A stretch of 50,700 bases of DNA from CAZHDB01 sp964531225 (GCA_964531225.1 CAZHDB010000008.1:1-50700); one strand, 5' to 3'. Shown: positions 34,284 to 43,347, counted from the first letter of the stretch. Program-made: numbers and translations. The notes: generated by a model not told the origin, from the letters alone.

Positions 34284-35930
34284 ATGGCGCTTTATGGAGT
34301 ACCAGTCCTCATACTTAAGGAGGGAACTCAGAGAACAACGGGTAAGGATGCATTAAGAACAAACATTATGGCTGCACGTGCATTAGCTGAGGTTTTAAAG
34401 TCCAGTCTAGGACCACGTGGACTAGACAAGATGCTTGTAGATAGTTTCGGTGACATTACCGTAACAAATGATGGTGCAACAATCGTTAAGGAAATGGAAG
34501 TACAGCATCCTGCAGCAAAGCTTCTAGTAGAGGTTGCTAAGGCTCAGGATGCAGAAGTTGGTGATGGTACTACAACGGCTGTTGTTCTAGCCGGTACATT
34601 ACTTGAAAAGGCTGAGGAGCTACTTGACCAGAATATCCATCCATCACTTATTATTGAGGGATATGTGAAGGCTATGAAGAAGGCATTGGAGGTTCTCGAT
34701 GAGATCTCTATTAAGATTGATCCTGAGGATAAGCAGATGCTACGTAAGGTTGTTGATACGGCAATGGCCAGTAAGTTTGTTGGAAGCGGCACAGTAAAGG
34801 AGAAACTTGCTGAAATGGCCATTAACGCAGTATTAACGGTTGCCGAGAAAAGCCATACTGGCACATACGTAGTAAAGCTTGACGATATAAAGATCGAGAA
34901 GAAGAAGGGAGGAAGCATAATGGATACACAGTTAATCTACGGCATAGTCCTTGATAAGGAGGTTGTACACCCTGGTATGCCTAGGAGAGTTGAAAATGCT
35001 AAAATAGCACTTCTAGACACGCCATTAGAGGTTGAGAAACCAGAAATAACTGCTAAGATAAACATTACAAGCCCCGATTTAATTAAGGCCTTCCTTGATG
35101 AAGAAGCCAAGATCCTAAAGGAGATGGTTGAGAAGATTGCTGGTATTGGTGCTAATGTTGTTATTTGTCAGAAGGGTATTGATGAGGTTGCTCAGCATTT
35201 TCTTGCTAAGAAGGGTATTTTGGCTGTAAGACGTGTAAAGAGATCAGACATGGAGAAACTAGAAAGAGCAACAGGAGGAAAGATAGTATCTAGTGTAAGA
35301 GACTTGACCGAAAAGGATCTTGGTTATGCAGAACTTGTTGAGGAACGGCGTGTTGGCAACGATAAGATGGTATTTATTGAAGGCTGTAAGCATCCTAAGG
35401 CTGTAACAATATTAGTACGTGGAGCTAACGATATGGTTCTTGACGAGGTTGAGCGTAGCCTTAACGATGCACTTCATGTACTAAGGAATGTATTACGCGA
35501 ACCAAAGATACTTGCTGGAGGTGGCGCACCAGAGATCGAGCTTGCTTTAAGGCTTCGCGAGTATGCTGAAAAAGTTGGTGGTAAGGAACAACTAGCTATT
35601 GAAAAGTTTGCTGAAGCACTAGAGGAAATACCCATGATTCTTGCTGAAACGGCTGGTCTTGATGCACTTGATTCATTAATGAGGCTTAGGCAACTACATA
35701 GCGAGGGCAAGGTTAATGCTGGTGTAAATGTTCTTGAGGGCAAGATCGAGGAGGATATGACTAAGATAAATGTTGTTGAGCCGGCTATAGTTAAGAAACA
35801 AGTTATAAAGAGTGCTACTGAAGCTGCTACAACGATATTGAAGATAGACGATATAATTGCAGCTAGTCCGCTAAAGAAGGAAGAGAAGAAAGGTAAGGAA
35901 GAATCCTCACCAGGTAAATATAGTTTTTAA
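34284..35930 (+). CDS. ths: Thermosome subunit (group II chaperonin)
   Basis: Subunit of the double-ring CCT-type chaperonin that folds proteins with ATP. The apical, intermediate and equatorial signatures are all present: LGPRGLDKMLVDSFGDITVTNDGATI, VGDGTTTAVVLAG with the ATPase aspartate, and the C-terminal GVNVLEGKIEEDM. The chain is 548 residues and ends KGKEESSPGKYSF, a charged tail without the Gly-Gly-Met repeats of some homologues. Hyperthermophiles usually have two or three paralogues; only one lies here. Confidence 0.97.
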   Translation: MALYGVPVLILKEGTQRTTGKDALRTNIMAARALAEVLKSSLGPRGLDKMLVDSFGDITVTNDGATIVKEMEVQHPAAKLLVEVAKAQDAEVGDGTTTAVVLAGTLLEKAEELLDQNIHPSLIIEGYVKAMKKALEVLDEISIKIDPEDKQMLRKVVDTAMASKFVGSGTVKEKLAEMAINAVLTVAEKSHTGTYVVKLDDIKIEKKKGGSIMDTQLIYGIVLDKEVVHPGMPRRVENAKIALLDTPLEVEKPEITAKINITSPDLIKAFLDEEAKILKEMVEKIAGIGANVVICQKGIDEVAQHFLAKKGILAVRRVKRSDMEKLERATGGKIVSSVRDLTEKDLGYAELVEERRVGNDKMVFIEGCKHPKAVTILVRGANDMVLDEVERSLNDALHVLRNVLREPKILAGGGAPEIELALRLREYAEKVGGKEQLAIEKFAEALEEIPMILAETAGLDALDSLMRLRQLHSEGKVNAGVNVLEGKIEEDMTKINVVEPAIVKKQVIKSATEAATTILKIDDIIAASPLKKEEKKGKEESSPGKYSF

Positions 35931-36030
35931 AGAAAGGGTATAGATTAGTTTTTTAAACCACATATTATATTTTCTAAAGGAGTAGTCTAGATACGCCTCT
36001 ACTTTACTAGGTAAAAAGGTGTATATTTAA

Positions 36031-36330
36031 ATGGGAATTGATGATTCATTAATAGGGCCTCCTAGGCTTACACGTTTTGAAATAGCCCGAATCGCTGGTG
36101 CAAGGGCTCTTCAACTCTCTCTAGGCGCTCCACCATTAATTGATGTTTCTAAGTTAAATATTATAGACCCTATAGCCATAGCTCTTAAAGAACTATATGA
36201 AGGAGTGCTTCCAATAACTATTCGTAGGATGAGGCCTGATGGAACAAGCCAGCTCATACCAGTTAGAAGACTACTCCCAGAAGCTAGAGAGTTTATACGA
36301 AGAACTCTCGAGAGCTGGAGTCTTTATTAA
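36031..36330 (+). CDS. rpoK: DNA-directed RNA polymerase subunit K (Rpb6 homologue)
   Basis: A small subunit that clamps the two ends of the largest subunit and helps assembly. The core, RLTRFEIARIAGARALQLSLGAPP, and the C-terminal ITIRRMRPDGTSQLIPVRRL match the family. The length of 99 residues is normal. The site-2 protease gene begins inside it at 36239, giving a 92-base overlap in a different frame. Confidence 0.96.
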   Translation: MGIDDSLIGPPRLTRFEIARIAGARALQLSLGAPPLIDVSKLNIIDPIAIALKELYEGVLPITIRRMRPDGTSQLIPVRRLLPEAREFIRRTLESWSLY

Positions 36331-37408
36331 ATATTCCAGATTCTTCACTACCAACCAAGGAACTATATATGAATTCGTCTTAGAGAATCCTATACCAGAG
36401 GATACGTTTGATTCACTCTATGGGAACCTTGTAAAAGATAATCTTATGCCAATACAGTTTAGTTATGCTGGAGAAGCAATATTAAGAATACTGCCGATAA
36501 GGAGGAAGTCTAGGAGGAAGCTCCAACTTATTCTAATGGTGGCAACATTTATTACAGTTTGGTTTACTGGTTATGGCTTAACTTTAGGGTTCTTAAATAC
36601 TTTAAGGCTTTCATTGGATGATCTAACTATAATATTATGGTCAACAGTATATGCCCTAATATTTTTAATAGCACTTGGCTTACATGAACTAGGACACCTG
36701 TTTATAGCTAGGAGGCACAGAGTACCCGCATCAGGACCTTACTTCATACCTGCCCCACCGATACAACTGGGTTTCTTGGGCACATTAGGAGCAATAATAT
36801 CTATGGAGGGACTTCCGCCGAATAGAAGAATACTTGGATTACTGGGTATAATGGGGCCTTTGTCGGGATTCCTAATTGCCACCTTAATCGGAATTGTAGG
36901 CATCTTATTATCTCCAGCGATACCTATTGAAACAGCACAACAGCTTATTGAGACTGGAGAAGCTACTCCTTTACCCTTTATGCCATTAATGCTGATAGTA
37001 TTGTCAATGATTAGGATGCCTCCTCCAAATACAACATTCATTCTCCATCCATTAGCATTTATCACATTCATCATCTATACTATTACATTCATTAATCTAA
37101 TGCCTATTGGACAACTTGATGGAGGCCATGTTGTTAGAACATTTACTTCAAGTAGGACCCATATGATTATTGGTGTATTATCTATTTCCATTATTGCGTT
37201 AATAGGTCTTATACTCCTATTGTTAGGATATAGTGTAACTATTTATCTTGTCTTAGCATTTGTCCTACTTATTTTCAAGTTTATATTTGGCTCTAAGCCA
37301 CATCCCGGAGCAGCTAATAATTTATCGAAGATAAGCAGTAAAGATTACTTAATTCTAATAACATATATTGTTCTAATAATATTGACAGCGCCCATACCAT
37401 TAATTTAG
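36239..37408 (+). CDS. Site-2 protease-like membrane metalloprotease (M50)
   Basis: A 389-residue intramembrane zinc protease. A soluble N-terminal region of about 90 residues is followed by six or more hydrophobic helices. HELGH in LGLHELGHLFIARRHR is the metal-binding and catalytic motif, and NLMPIGQLDGGHVV carries the conserved LDGGH with the third ligand. This class cleaves membrane-bound substrates in regulated proteolysis. The first ATG, at 36239, lies 92 bases inside rpoK, and the next start codon is about 70 codons on, so the long overlap is real unless the N-terminus is shorter. Confidence 0.9.
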   Translation: MEQASSYQLEDYSQKLESLYEELSRAGVFIKYSRFFTTNQGTIYEFVLENPIPEDTFDSLYGNLVKDNLMPIQFSYAGEAILRILPIRRKSRRKLQLILMVATFITVWFTGYGLTLGFLNTLRLSLDDLTIILWSTVYALIFLIALGLHELGHLFIARRHRVPASGPYFIPAPPIQLGFLGTLGAIISMEGLPPNRRILGLLGIMGPLSGFLIATLIGIVGILLSPAIPIETAQQLIETGEATPLPFMPLMLIVLSMIRMPPPNTTFILHPLAFITFIIYTITFINLMPIGQLDGGHVVRTFTSSRTHMIIGVLSISIIALIGLILLLLGYSVTIYLVLAFVLLIFKFIFGSKPHPGAANNLSKISSKDYLILITYIVLIILTAPIPLI

Positions 37409-37426
37409 TGCGGGTAAGTGAATAAT

Positions 37427-39577
37427 ATGGCTAGGTATAGAAGATTATCGAAGGCGTTAACTGATTACATAGGATTTAAGGAGGAACGTATAGTCATAGA
37501 AAAACCTGTAGATAAGCCATTGTTATCGAAGGTAAAAAAGAGTATATGGGATTTAAGTGGAAAAGTAGTTATTATAGCTGAGAAGCCTAAGGCCGCGCGT
37601 AGAATAGTTGAAGCTCTTTCGTATAAGGTAAAACCGAGACTCTATAGGAGTAATGGCGTGCCGTATTGGATCTTGAGAACGACAATTCAGGAGCTATATG
37701 TAGTACCATCTGCTGGTCACCTCTTTGGATTATATACAACGAAACGCGGATATCCTGTTTTTACTTATGAGTGGAGACCTCTCTATGAAATAGATAGGAG
37801 ATCAAGCTATACACGTAAATTCATAAACTTATTATCAAGAATCTGCAGAGAAGCTAATTACTACGTTAATGCATGTGATTACGATATTGAAGGCTCAGTC
37901 ATAGGCTATATGATTATAAAGAACTTTGGGAATCCACAGAGGAGTTTGAGAGCTAAATTCTCTAGTCTAACACCATATGAACTTAGGAAAGCATTTGCCC
38001 AATTAGCTGATCTTGATTGGAACATGGTTGAAGCTGGACTATGCAGGCATGAGCTTGACTGGATATGGGGTATTAACGTTAGTAGGGCATTAATGGATTC
38101 AATAAAAACTGTTAGCGGTAAAAGACTTATACTTAGTGCTGGAAGAGTACAGACACCTACTTTGAAATACGTTGTCGAAAACGAAATTGAAAGATACCTC
38201 TTTATACCTTTACCCCAATATAGTATATCGGCCACGATCATTGTTGATGGAGAAAAATATACTCTAGAATATAAGGGAGATTCTATAGAAACCCGTAATG
38301 AGGCTAAAGCTCTAGTTAAGAGTATTAAGGATAATAAGTATCTGAAGGTACTAGATTATAAGGAAGAATACTGGAATGTAAATCCTCCTCCACCATTTAG
38401 TCTAGGAGATCTACAAGCCGAGGCAGCCCGAATATATGGATTCAGCCCCTATAAAACACAATCAATAGCTGAGCAACTATATTTGAACGCATACATAAGC
38501 TATCCTAGGACCAATAGCCAGAAATTACCAAAAGATCTAAATTACAGAAATATACTCAATAATATTGCAAGGATTTACCAATATAATAACCTAGTAAAAC
38601 AGTTATTAGCTGAGACTAAGGGGGTTCTGAAACCTGTTGAGGGTCCAAAAGAGGATCCTGCCCATCCAGCTATTTATCCAACTGGTATAATACCTAAAGG
38701 GCTTAAATCTGATGAGCAGAAAATATACGATTTAATAGTTAGAAGGTTCTTGGCAGTATTTGCCTCTAAAGCCAAGATAGTCCATAAAATCGCATATTTT
38801 AAGCCATTATCCCATGATTCAGAAATATTGTTTACATTATCGGGTAAAGAAATAGTTGAAGAAGGATGGTATAGATATTATCCATTTCATAGACCTAGTG
38901 AAAAGTATATCCCTAGGTTTAAGATCGGGCAATTAGTTAGTCTATATAAAGTCTCTATAAGAAAGAGTTATACGAAACCTCCTGACAGATTATCAAAGAT
39001 CAGAATCCTTAAATGGATGGAAAATTCCCAAATAGGCACGGAAGCAACTAGGGCTAGGATTATAGAAATTCTGTTTAACCGTGGGTATTTGGTTTCGAAA
39101 GGTGGTAAGGTAGATGTAACGGATCTAGGGCTTGCTGTTATTGAAGTACTTGATGAATATTTTAGTGAGCTAACAAGTGTGGATCTAACTCGTAAGTTTG
39201 AAACCTATATGGAACAGATTAGATTTGGCAGAATGAGTAGGAACAAGGTTATTATGGAAGCTCGGGATACTCTTGAGAAATTAATAAGGGAGTTCAATGC
39301 TAAGAAAGAAGAAGTGGGTTTAAAGCTTTCTTGGAGATTGAAAATATTAGTTCCCAGCAATAAATGTAGGCTTTGTCATAGAGAAGAATATATGGATGGA
39401 TTATGTAGTTACCACTACAGGGCTTTTACAAGAATTATAGAACTCTATGAGGAGTGGAGGAGAAGGGAAGATGTTTCATGGGAAGAATACATTGAAGCTT
39501 TAAAAGGTTTTAAGAATACTGGAAAATGGATTAAAGAAGTTCTAAAAGGCATGGCCCATACCATGAGACCAAAGTGA
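37427..39577 (+). CDS. topA: DNA topoisomerase I, type IA
   Basis: A single-strand passing topoisomerase of about 716 residues. The N-terminal Toprim domain has IIAEKPKAARRIVEAL and CDYDIEGSVIGY (acidic metal-binding residues). The active-site tyrosine is in YLNAYISYPRTNSQ. The C-terminus carries a short zinc motif (CRLCHREEYMDGLC). A helicase domain is absent, so it is not reverse gyrase. The frame opens at GTG 37418, and ATG 37427 gives MARYRRL; either may be used. It follows the protease gene by nineteen bases and converges with the signal peptidase gene, overlapping by 36 bases. Confidence 0.95.
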   Translation: MARYRRLSKALTDYIGFKEERIVIEKPVDKPLLSKVKKSIWDLSGKVVIIAEKPKAARRIVEALSYKVKPRLYRSNGVPYWILRTTIQELYVVPSAGHLFGLYTTKRGYPVFTYEWRPLYEIDRRSSYTRKFINLLSRICREANYYVNACDYDIEGSVIGYMIIKNFGNPQRSLRAKFSSLTPYELRKAFAQLADLDWNMVEAGLCRHELDWIWGINVSRALMDSIKTVSGKRLILSAGRVQTPTLKYVVENEIERYLFIPLPQYSISATIIVDGEKYTLEYKGDSIETRNEAKALVKSIKDNKYLKVLDYKEEYWNVNPPPPFSLGDLQAEAARIYGFSPYKTQSIAEQLYLNAYISYPRTNSQKLPKDLNYRNILNNIARIYQYNNLVKQLLAETKGVLKPVEGPKEDPAHPAIYPTGIIPKGLKSDEQKIYDLIVRRFLAVFASKAKIVHKIAYFKPLSHDSEILFTLSGKEIVEEGWYRYYPFHRPSEKYIPRFKIGQLVSLYKVSIRKSYTKPPDRLSKIRILKWMENSQIGTEATRARIIEILFNRGYLVSKGGKVDVTDLGLAVIEVLDEYFSELTSVDLTRKFETYMEQIRFGRMSRNKVIMEARDTLEKLIREFNAKKEEVGLKLSWRLKILVPSNKCRLCHREEYMDGLCSYHYRAFTRIIELYEEWRRREDVSWEEYIEALKGFKNTGKWIKEVLKGMAHTMRPK

Positions 39578-39994
39578 TAGGTATCCTAAGTAGGGTATTT
39601 TGAAAGCTATGTTATTTATAGTTACTACTTTTCCCTCAACTAATTCGTAGGGAACATCCATAGGATCTCTGTATGGATTGTTATCCCCTTTTGTAACATA
39701 ATAATATTTGTTTCCTCTCTTTAAAACTTCAATAACTCTATGTATGATTAATGTCCCTCTATAATCTTTGTATATGATAATGTCACCCACGTGAATGTCT
39801 TCGGGCGGAGGCTTATATGCTATAACGAGATCTCCTTGTCTAAGGGTAGGCCACATACTATATCCTTCGACTACGGCTAGAGGTACATTGCTTCCTGTAA
39901 GAAAAGCTAGGACATTTCTTGAGAAAATTGCAAATAGAATTAATACAATGATTACAGAATATTCAATATACTTTTTGTGTAGAGGTATTTTCAT
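39542..39994 (-). CDS. Signal peptidase I (archaeal Sec11 type)
   Basis: Cuts signal peptides from exported proteins. The 150-residue protein has an N-terminal membrane helix (YIEYSVIIVLILFAIFSRNV), the catalytic serine in VEGYSMWPTL, the histidine in LIIHRVIEV that replaces the bacterial lysine, and the aspartate segment VTKGDNNPYRDP. ATG 39994 has AGGTG about nine bases upstream; the earlier GTG at 40006 overlaps that site. The C-terminal 36 bases overlap the end of topA on the opposite strand. Confidence 0.92.
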   Translation of the reverse strand: MKIPLHKKYIEYSVIIVLILFAIFSRNVLAFLTGSNVPLAVVEGYSMWPTLRQGDLVIAYKPPPEDIHVGDIIIYKDYRGTLIIHRVIEVLKRGNKYYYVTKGDNNPYRDPMDVPYELVEGKVVTINNIAFKIPYLGYLSLWSHGMGHAF

Positions 39995-40025
39995 AGATTT
40001 TAGCACCTAATAAATAATAAAATAA

Positions 40026-40325
40026 TTAGTCTTCAAATTCCTCTTCAAGATTATCAATATCTATTTCAATTATCTTAGGAGGCTTCTTCTCTTCTTCTTC
40101 AATCTCTTTACCTCCGACCTCAATACCTGTACCTCCTACCTTTATTTTACTTACAACACCTCTCCATTTGTATCCACAGTTAGGACATTGAAAGACACCC
40201 ATAACAGTTACTGTTATTCTACCCTTCTTATCGGGAATAGGAGCTACTAATTGCCATGTCTTTGTAGGTTCTTTTACATCGGTACCGCATTTAGGACATG
40301 TAGTTATCCGGGCTTTCCTAGGCAT
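40026..40325 (-). CDS. Zinc-ribbon protein with a Cren7-like stretch
   Basis: A 99-residue protein: CPKCGTDVKEPTKTWQLVAP (first cysteine pair), then a beta stretch ending in GVFQCPNCGYKWRGVVSK (second pair), then a long acidic tail (EEEEKKPPKIIEIDIDNLEEEFED). The middle segment TKTWQLVAP...GRITVTVMGVF...YKWRGVVSKI recalls the chromatin protein Cren7 (KVWALAPKGRKGVKIGLF...KYFRHKLP), suggesting a DNA-binding SH3-like barrel with an added ribbon. That link is by eye. GAGGAGAATT precedes the ATG. Fits a chromatin or transcription role but is not proven. Confidence 0.75.
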   Translation of the reverse strand: MPRKARITTCPKCGTDVKEPTKTWQLVAPIPDKKGRITVTVMGVFQCPNCGYKWRGVVSKIKVGGTGIEVGGKEIEEEEKKPPKIIEIDIDNLEEEFED

Positions 40326-40366
40326 AATTCTCCTCTCTATTAATTGTCTTTACAGTAGATAGTATC

Positions 40367-40723
40367 TTAGAGTAGATAATAAACTATTATGTTTATTGCT
40401 AAAAAAAGTGTATACAATTCTACTAAGAGAACATGGCTGCGTTGATTATTTCTTCTAGTTATTATTAGAAGTAAGTGTCCTAGTGTAAAGATTAAGGTAC
40501 TGATCAGGAATGGGCTGGTAACTAATGTTAATTTAAGTGCCAATAAAATACCATTGGCTATAAGCAATGACCATATAAATAGTGAATAAAGGCCCCAATT
40601 CTTTATTTTACTGTAAACCTTTGATAAATAAGGAGGATATATTAAGGCGAATACCAGTAGCAATATAGTTACGGCAATTAGATCGATACCATTACTATTT
40701 ATACCCGGATTTACCATTACCAT
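40367..40723 (-). CDS. Small integral membrane protein of unknown function
   Basis: About 118 residues in four hydrophobic helices (IDLIAVTILLLVFALIYPPY, YSLFIWSLLIANGILLAL, FLISTLIFTLGHLLLII and LLVELYTLFLAINIIVYYLL). The open frame runs further upstream to 40807, into the divergent enolase gene, but methionines at 40723 and 40717 give a start free of that overlap; I take the first. It is followed at a short gap by the zinc-ribbon and signal peptidase genes. Topology cannot be fixed. Confidence 0.7.
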   Translation of the reverse strand: MVMVNPGINSNGIDLIAVTILLLVFALIYPPYLSKVYSKIKNWGLYSLFIWSLLIANGILLALKLTLVTSPFLISTLIFTLGHLLLIITRRNNQRSHVLLVELYTLFLAINIIVYYLL

Positions 40724-40744
40724 ACACCAGACTGGTGATATAGA

Positions 40745-42061
40745 ATGTACACACTCACAAGTACAATAGATGAAGTATTCTATATAAAGAACATTCGTGC
40801 ACGGCAAATACTTGATTCACGTGGAAATCCTACTGTTGAAGTAACTGTAGTTACTGAAGGAGCAGGAGTTGGTGTGGCAGCGGCTCCATCTGGTGCATCA
40901 ACAGGTAAATATGAGGCTTGGGAGCTTAGAGATGGAAGGAAGGAATTTCATGGAAAATCTGTATGGAAGGCAGTTGAGAACGTTAATAATGTAATAGCTC
41001 CTGCTCTTAAAGGCATGGATTCTAGGTTACAGAGGACAATTGATCAAAAAATGATAGCTTTAGATGGTACATCTAATAAGAGTAGGCTTGGAGGAAACGC
41101 TATAGTTGCTACAAGTCTAGCTGTTGCCAAGGCTGCTGCATCAACGTATGATCTACCACTATATAGGTATCTTGGGGGATTCAAAGCACATACATTACCT
41201 GTACCTCTACTTAATATCATTAATGGAGGTGCTCATGCCGGTAATAAGCTTGATTTCCAAGAGTTTATGATAGTCCCGACAGGATTTGACAGTTTCAGCG
41301 ATGCAATAAAAGCAGCCGTAGAGGTTTACCATGAACTTAAGAAGTATCTAAAGGAGAAATATGGCGCGGCTGCAGTGAATGTAGGTGATGAAGGAGGATA
41401 TGCTCCTCCAATGGAGAAAATCAGGGAGCCGCTAGATGCATTAATAGAGTCTATTAAGAGGGCAGGTTATAATCCTGGACAGGATATTGCTTTAGCACTT
41501 GATGTTGCTTCAAGCCAATTCTATGATCAGGAGAGGAAAGTATATATTGTTGAGGGAACAAGCTATACAACTGATAAACTTTTAGAACTTTATACCGAGC
41601 TTATTGATGAATATCCTATAGTCAGTATTGAAGATCCATTTTACGAAGATGATTTTGAAGCATTCGTGGAAGCAACTAAGTCTTTGGGTAACAAAGTATT
41701 GATTGTAGGAGATGATCTATTTACAACGAATCCTACAAGACTAGCTAAAGGTATTGAATTGGGTGCAGCAAACGCTGTTCTCGTAAAAGTTAATCAGATC
41801 GGTACATTATCTGAAACAATGGATGTTGTAGAAATGGCCCATAGGAATGGTTATAGAGCTATAATAAGCCATCGAAGTGGCGAAACAGAGGATACAACCA
41901 TAGCCGATCTTGCTGTTGCCTTCGATACAGGGCTAATCAAGACTGGTGCACCTGCGCGTGGCGAAAGAACTGCAAAATATAATAGATTATTAGCTATCGA
42001 AGCCGAATTGGAAAAACCATATTATCCAGGATATAGAGTGTTTCCTAGGAAACCAACGTAA
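40745..42061 (+). CDS. eno: Enolase
   Basis: Converts 2-phosphoglycerate to phosphoenolpyruvate in glycolysis. Full length at 438 residues: ILDSRGNPTVEV at the N-terminus, SIEDPFYEDDFEAF and VGDDLFTTNPTRL carrying metal-binding acids, NAVLVKVNQIGTLSET with the catalytic lysine, and ISHRSGETEDTTIADLAVA. The start is ATG 40745, divergent from the membrane protein by 21 bases, so the two share a promoter region. Nothing unusual. Confidence 0.97.
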   Translation: MYTLTSTIDEVFYIKNIRARQILDSRGNPTVEVTVVTEGAGVGVAAAPSGASTGKYEAWELRDGRKEFHGKSVWKAVENVNNVIAPALKGMDSRLQRTIDQKMIALDGTSNKSRLGGNAIVATSLAVAKAAASTYDLPLYRYLGGFKAHTLPVPLLNIINGGAHAGNKLDFQEFMIVPTGFDSFSDAIKAAVEVYHELKKYLKEKYGAAAVNVGDEGGYAPPMEKIREPLDALIESIKRAGYNPGQDIALALDVASSQFYDQERKVYIVEGTSYTTDKLLELYTELIDEYPIVSIEDPFYEDDFEAFVEATKSLGNKVLIVGDDLFTTNPTRLAKGIELGAANAVLVKVNQIGTLSETMDVVEMAHRNGYRAIISHRSGETEDTTIADLAVAFDTGLIKTGAPARGERTAKYNRLLAIEAELEKPYYPGYRVFPRKPT

Positions 42062-42101
42062 TTGTTTTCGCATCATCACTATATATTTTTAATAAAAATC
42101 C

Positions 42102-42347
42102 TTATGGCAGTATTATCCCTGATATTATTAGGATTACTGCAAAGAATACCATGAACTTAATGAATTGGTTAAATGTCATTCTTGGAAGTTGCTTTATTAG
42201 CGTTACTAGAAACCATAGTGCAAACCCTATTCCCATGAATAATAATATCATTATACCTGCTAATACAAGGGCTGTACCGATTCCTTGAGCGCCGCTGAAT
42301 ACACTACCTATTGTCTGTAATGCGCTTATTAATGATTCTAGACCCAT
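42102..42347 (-). CDS. Small membrane protein beside the cdv locus
   Basis: About 81 residues with two hydrophobic helices (GTALVLAGIMILLFMGIGFALW and FIKFMVFFAVILIISGIIL) joined by a short basic loop (KQLPRMTFNQ). GAGGGGG lies ahead of ATG 42347; the upstream start at 42368 lies before that site and is less likely. It diverges from the cdvA gene across the ncRNA region. No family recognised; position next to cdv may be chance. Confidence 0.65.
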   Translation of the reverse strand: MGLESLISALQTIGSVFSGAQGIGTALVLAGIMILLFMGIGFALWFLVTLIKQLPRMTFNQFIKFMVFFAVILIISGIILP

Positions 42348-42429
42348 ACAATACCCCCTCCATAGCATATACTATTCTAATCCATAGGTATTCATGAGAA
42401 AGGGTAAAAAAGAGCTAGACTCAATATTA

Positions 42430-42517
42430 CATTGTGTATATGATGATGGTTGAAAGCGTGGAAGCCCCCATATTAGGGGGCGATGCCATGCACCAGGCTG
42501 CTGATCAAATACAATAA
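42430..42517 (+). ncRNA. Structured RNA candidate upstream of cdvA
   Basis: A GC-rich island in AT-rich DNA. GCCCCC at 42464-42469 pairs with GGGGGC at 42476-42481; below a small AA/GATG internal loop, GCGTGG at 42456-42461 pairs with CCATGC at 42486-42491. ATGATGA at 42440-42446 and CTGA at 42501-42504 are the right sequences for boxes C and D, and flanking ATTGTGTAT with ATACAAT can close the ends. The long hairpin in the guide region is unusual for a C/D sRNA, and an ACA at 42511 keeps an H/ACA reading open. The class is therefore unsettled; strand is given by the boxes. Confidence 0.5.
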
Positions 42518-42564
42518 AGCTATATAAGATCTATTCTTAAGACTCTTTTTCAATGAGTTCTCGG

Positions 42565-42574
42565 GTTTAAAAAG
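42565..42574 (+). promoter_or_regulatory. TATA box of cdvA
   Basis: GGGTTTAAAAAG lies about 55 bases ahead of the cdvA ATG at 42626, with GAGGGG (42611-42616) as the ribosome site between. The separate TATA box of cdvB argues for independent control of cdvA. Confidence 0.5.
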
Positions 42575-42625
42575 TTATCGTTTTCCAATGGTAGTTTAGA
42601 ACATATATGTGAGGGGTCTCCGGGT

Positions 42626-43309
42626 ATGGAGGTTCAAGTTGAAAAGGTTGAAAAATATCTTGGACAATCTATAAAAGATCCATATGGTAGAGTAATTGGT
42701 CATCTAGTAAGCTTCTATAGTGATAGTGATGGATATGTAACAGATCTAGAGGTATGTCTAGGAGAAACAACATTTAAACAATTACCTGTGGATAGATTCA
42801 AGTTCACTGGAGAAGGACTTGTACTAATACCTGAGTGGCAGTATCAGGCTGAGAAGGTTGCCCAAAGACTTGAGAGACTTAAGAAGAGGCTTCATGCTAT
42901 AGAGGATCTGTATTCTAGGAAGGAGATTCCAAGGCATGCTTATGAGACTTTTAAGAAGAAGCTGGAGGATGCATTAATGAAGGTTAAGGAGGAGTCTCGT
43001 AAGGTTAAAGAACTACTCAAGGCTAAGACTCATGAGCTTGAAGATGTAATAATAGAGCTTGAAAAAGCATTTACATCAGTAAAGATGAGCTATATAGCTG
43101 GTGAAGTAAGCGATAAGACCTATAAGGCGGCAGCCGATCAGCTTAGAAAGCATCTAGAGTATGCAACTGATGAGAAACAGGATATTAAGAAATATATTGA
43201 GAGACTTGAAAAGCTCGAGACACAACCTATCGTGGAATCTAAAGAGCCAGAGCCTACAATACCATCTCAGAATCAGCCATTACCAGTAGTTGTTATTGAG
43301 GGTAGTTAA
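42626..43309 (+). CDS. cdvA: Cell division protein CdvA
   Basis: Crenarchaeal membrane-associated protein that recruits ESCRT-III (CdvB) to the division site. The N-terminal beta domain resembles a PRC barrel (SIKDPYGRVIGHLVSFYSDS), a long coiled coil covers about residues 70-200 (ERLKKRLHAIEDLYSRKEIP and following), and the end (PIVESKEPEPTIPSQNQPLPVVVIEG) is the flexible part that includes the CdvB-binding element. The length of 227 residues fits. It is followed by cdvB after a 93-base gap with its own TATA box. Confidence 0.95.
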   Translation: MEVQVEKVEKYLGQSIKDPYGRVIGHLVSFYSDSDGYVTDLEVCLGETTFKQLPVDRFKFTGEGLVLIPEWQYQAEKVAQRLERLKKRLHAIEDLYSRKEIPRHAYETFKKKLEDALMKVKEESRKVKELLKAKTHELEDVIIELEKAFTSVKMSYIAGEVSDKTYKAAADQLRKHLEYATDEKQDIKKYIERLEKLETQPIVESKEPEPTIPSQNQPLPVVVIEGS

Positions 43310-43347
43310 GGGATCAAGTGTTTTTAACCGAGTATTACTAACTCGCA

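Noticed and set aside
37418..39577. Reverse gyrase
   Set aside because: Type IA topoisomerase domains are present but the N-terminal helicase-like half is absent, so it is plain topoisomerase I.
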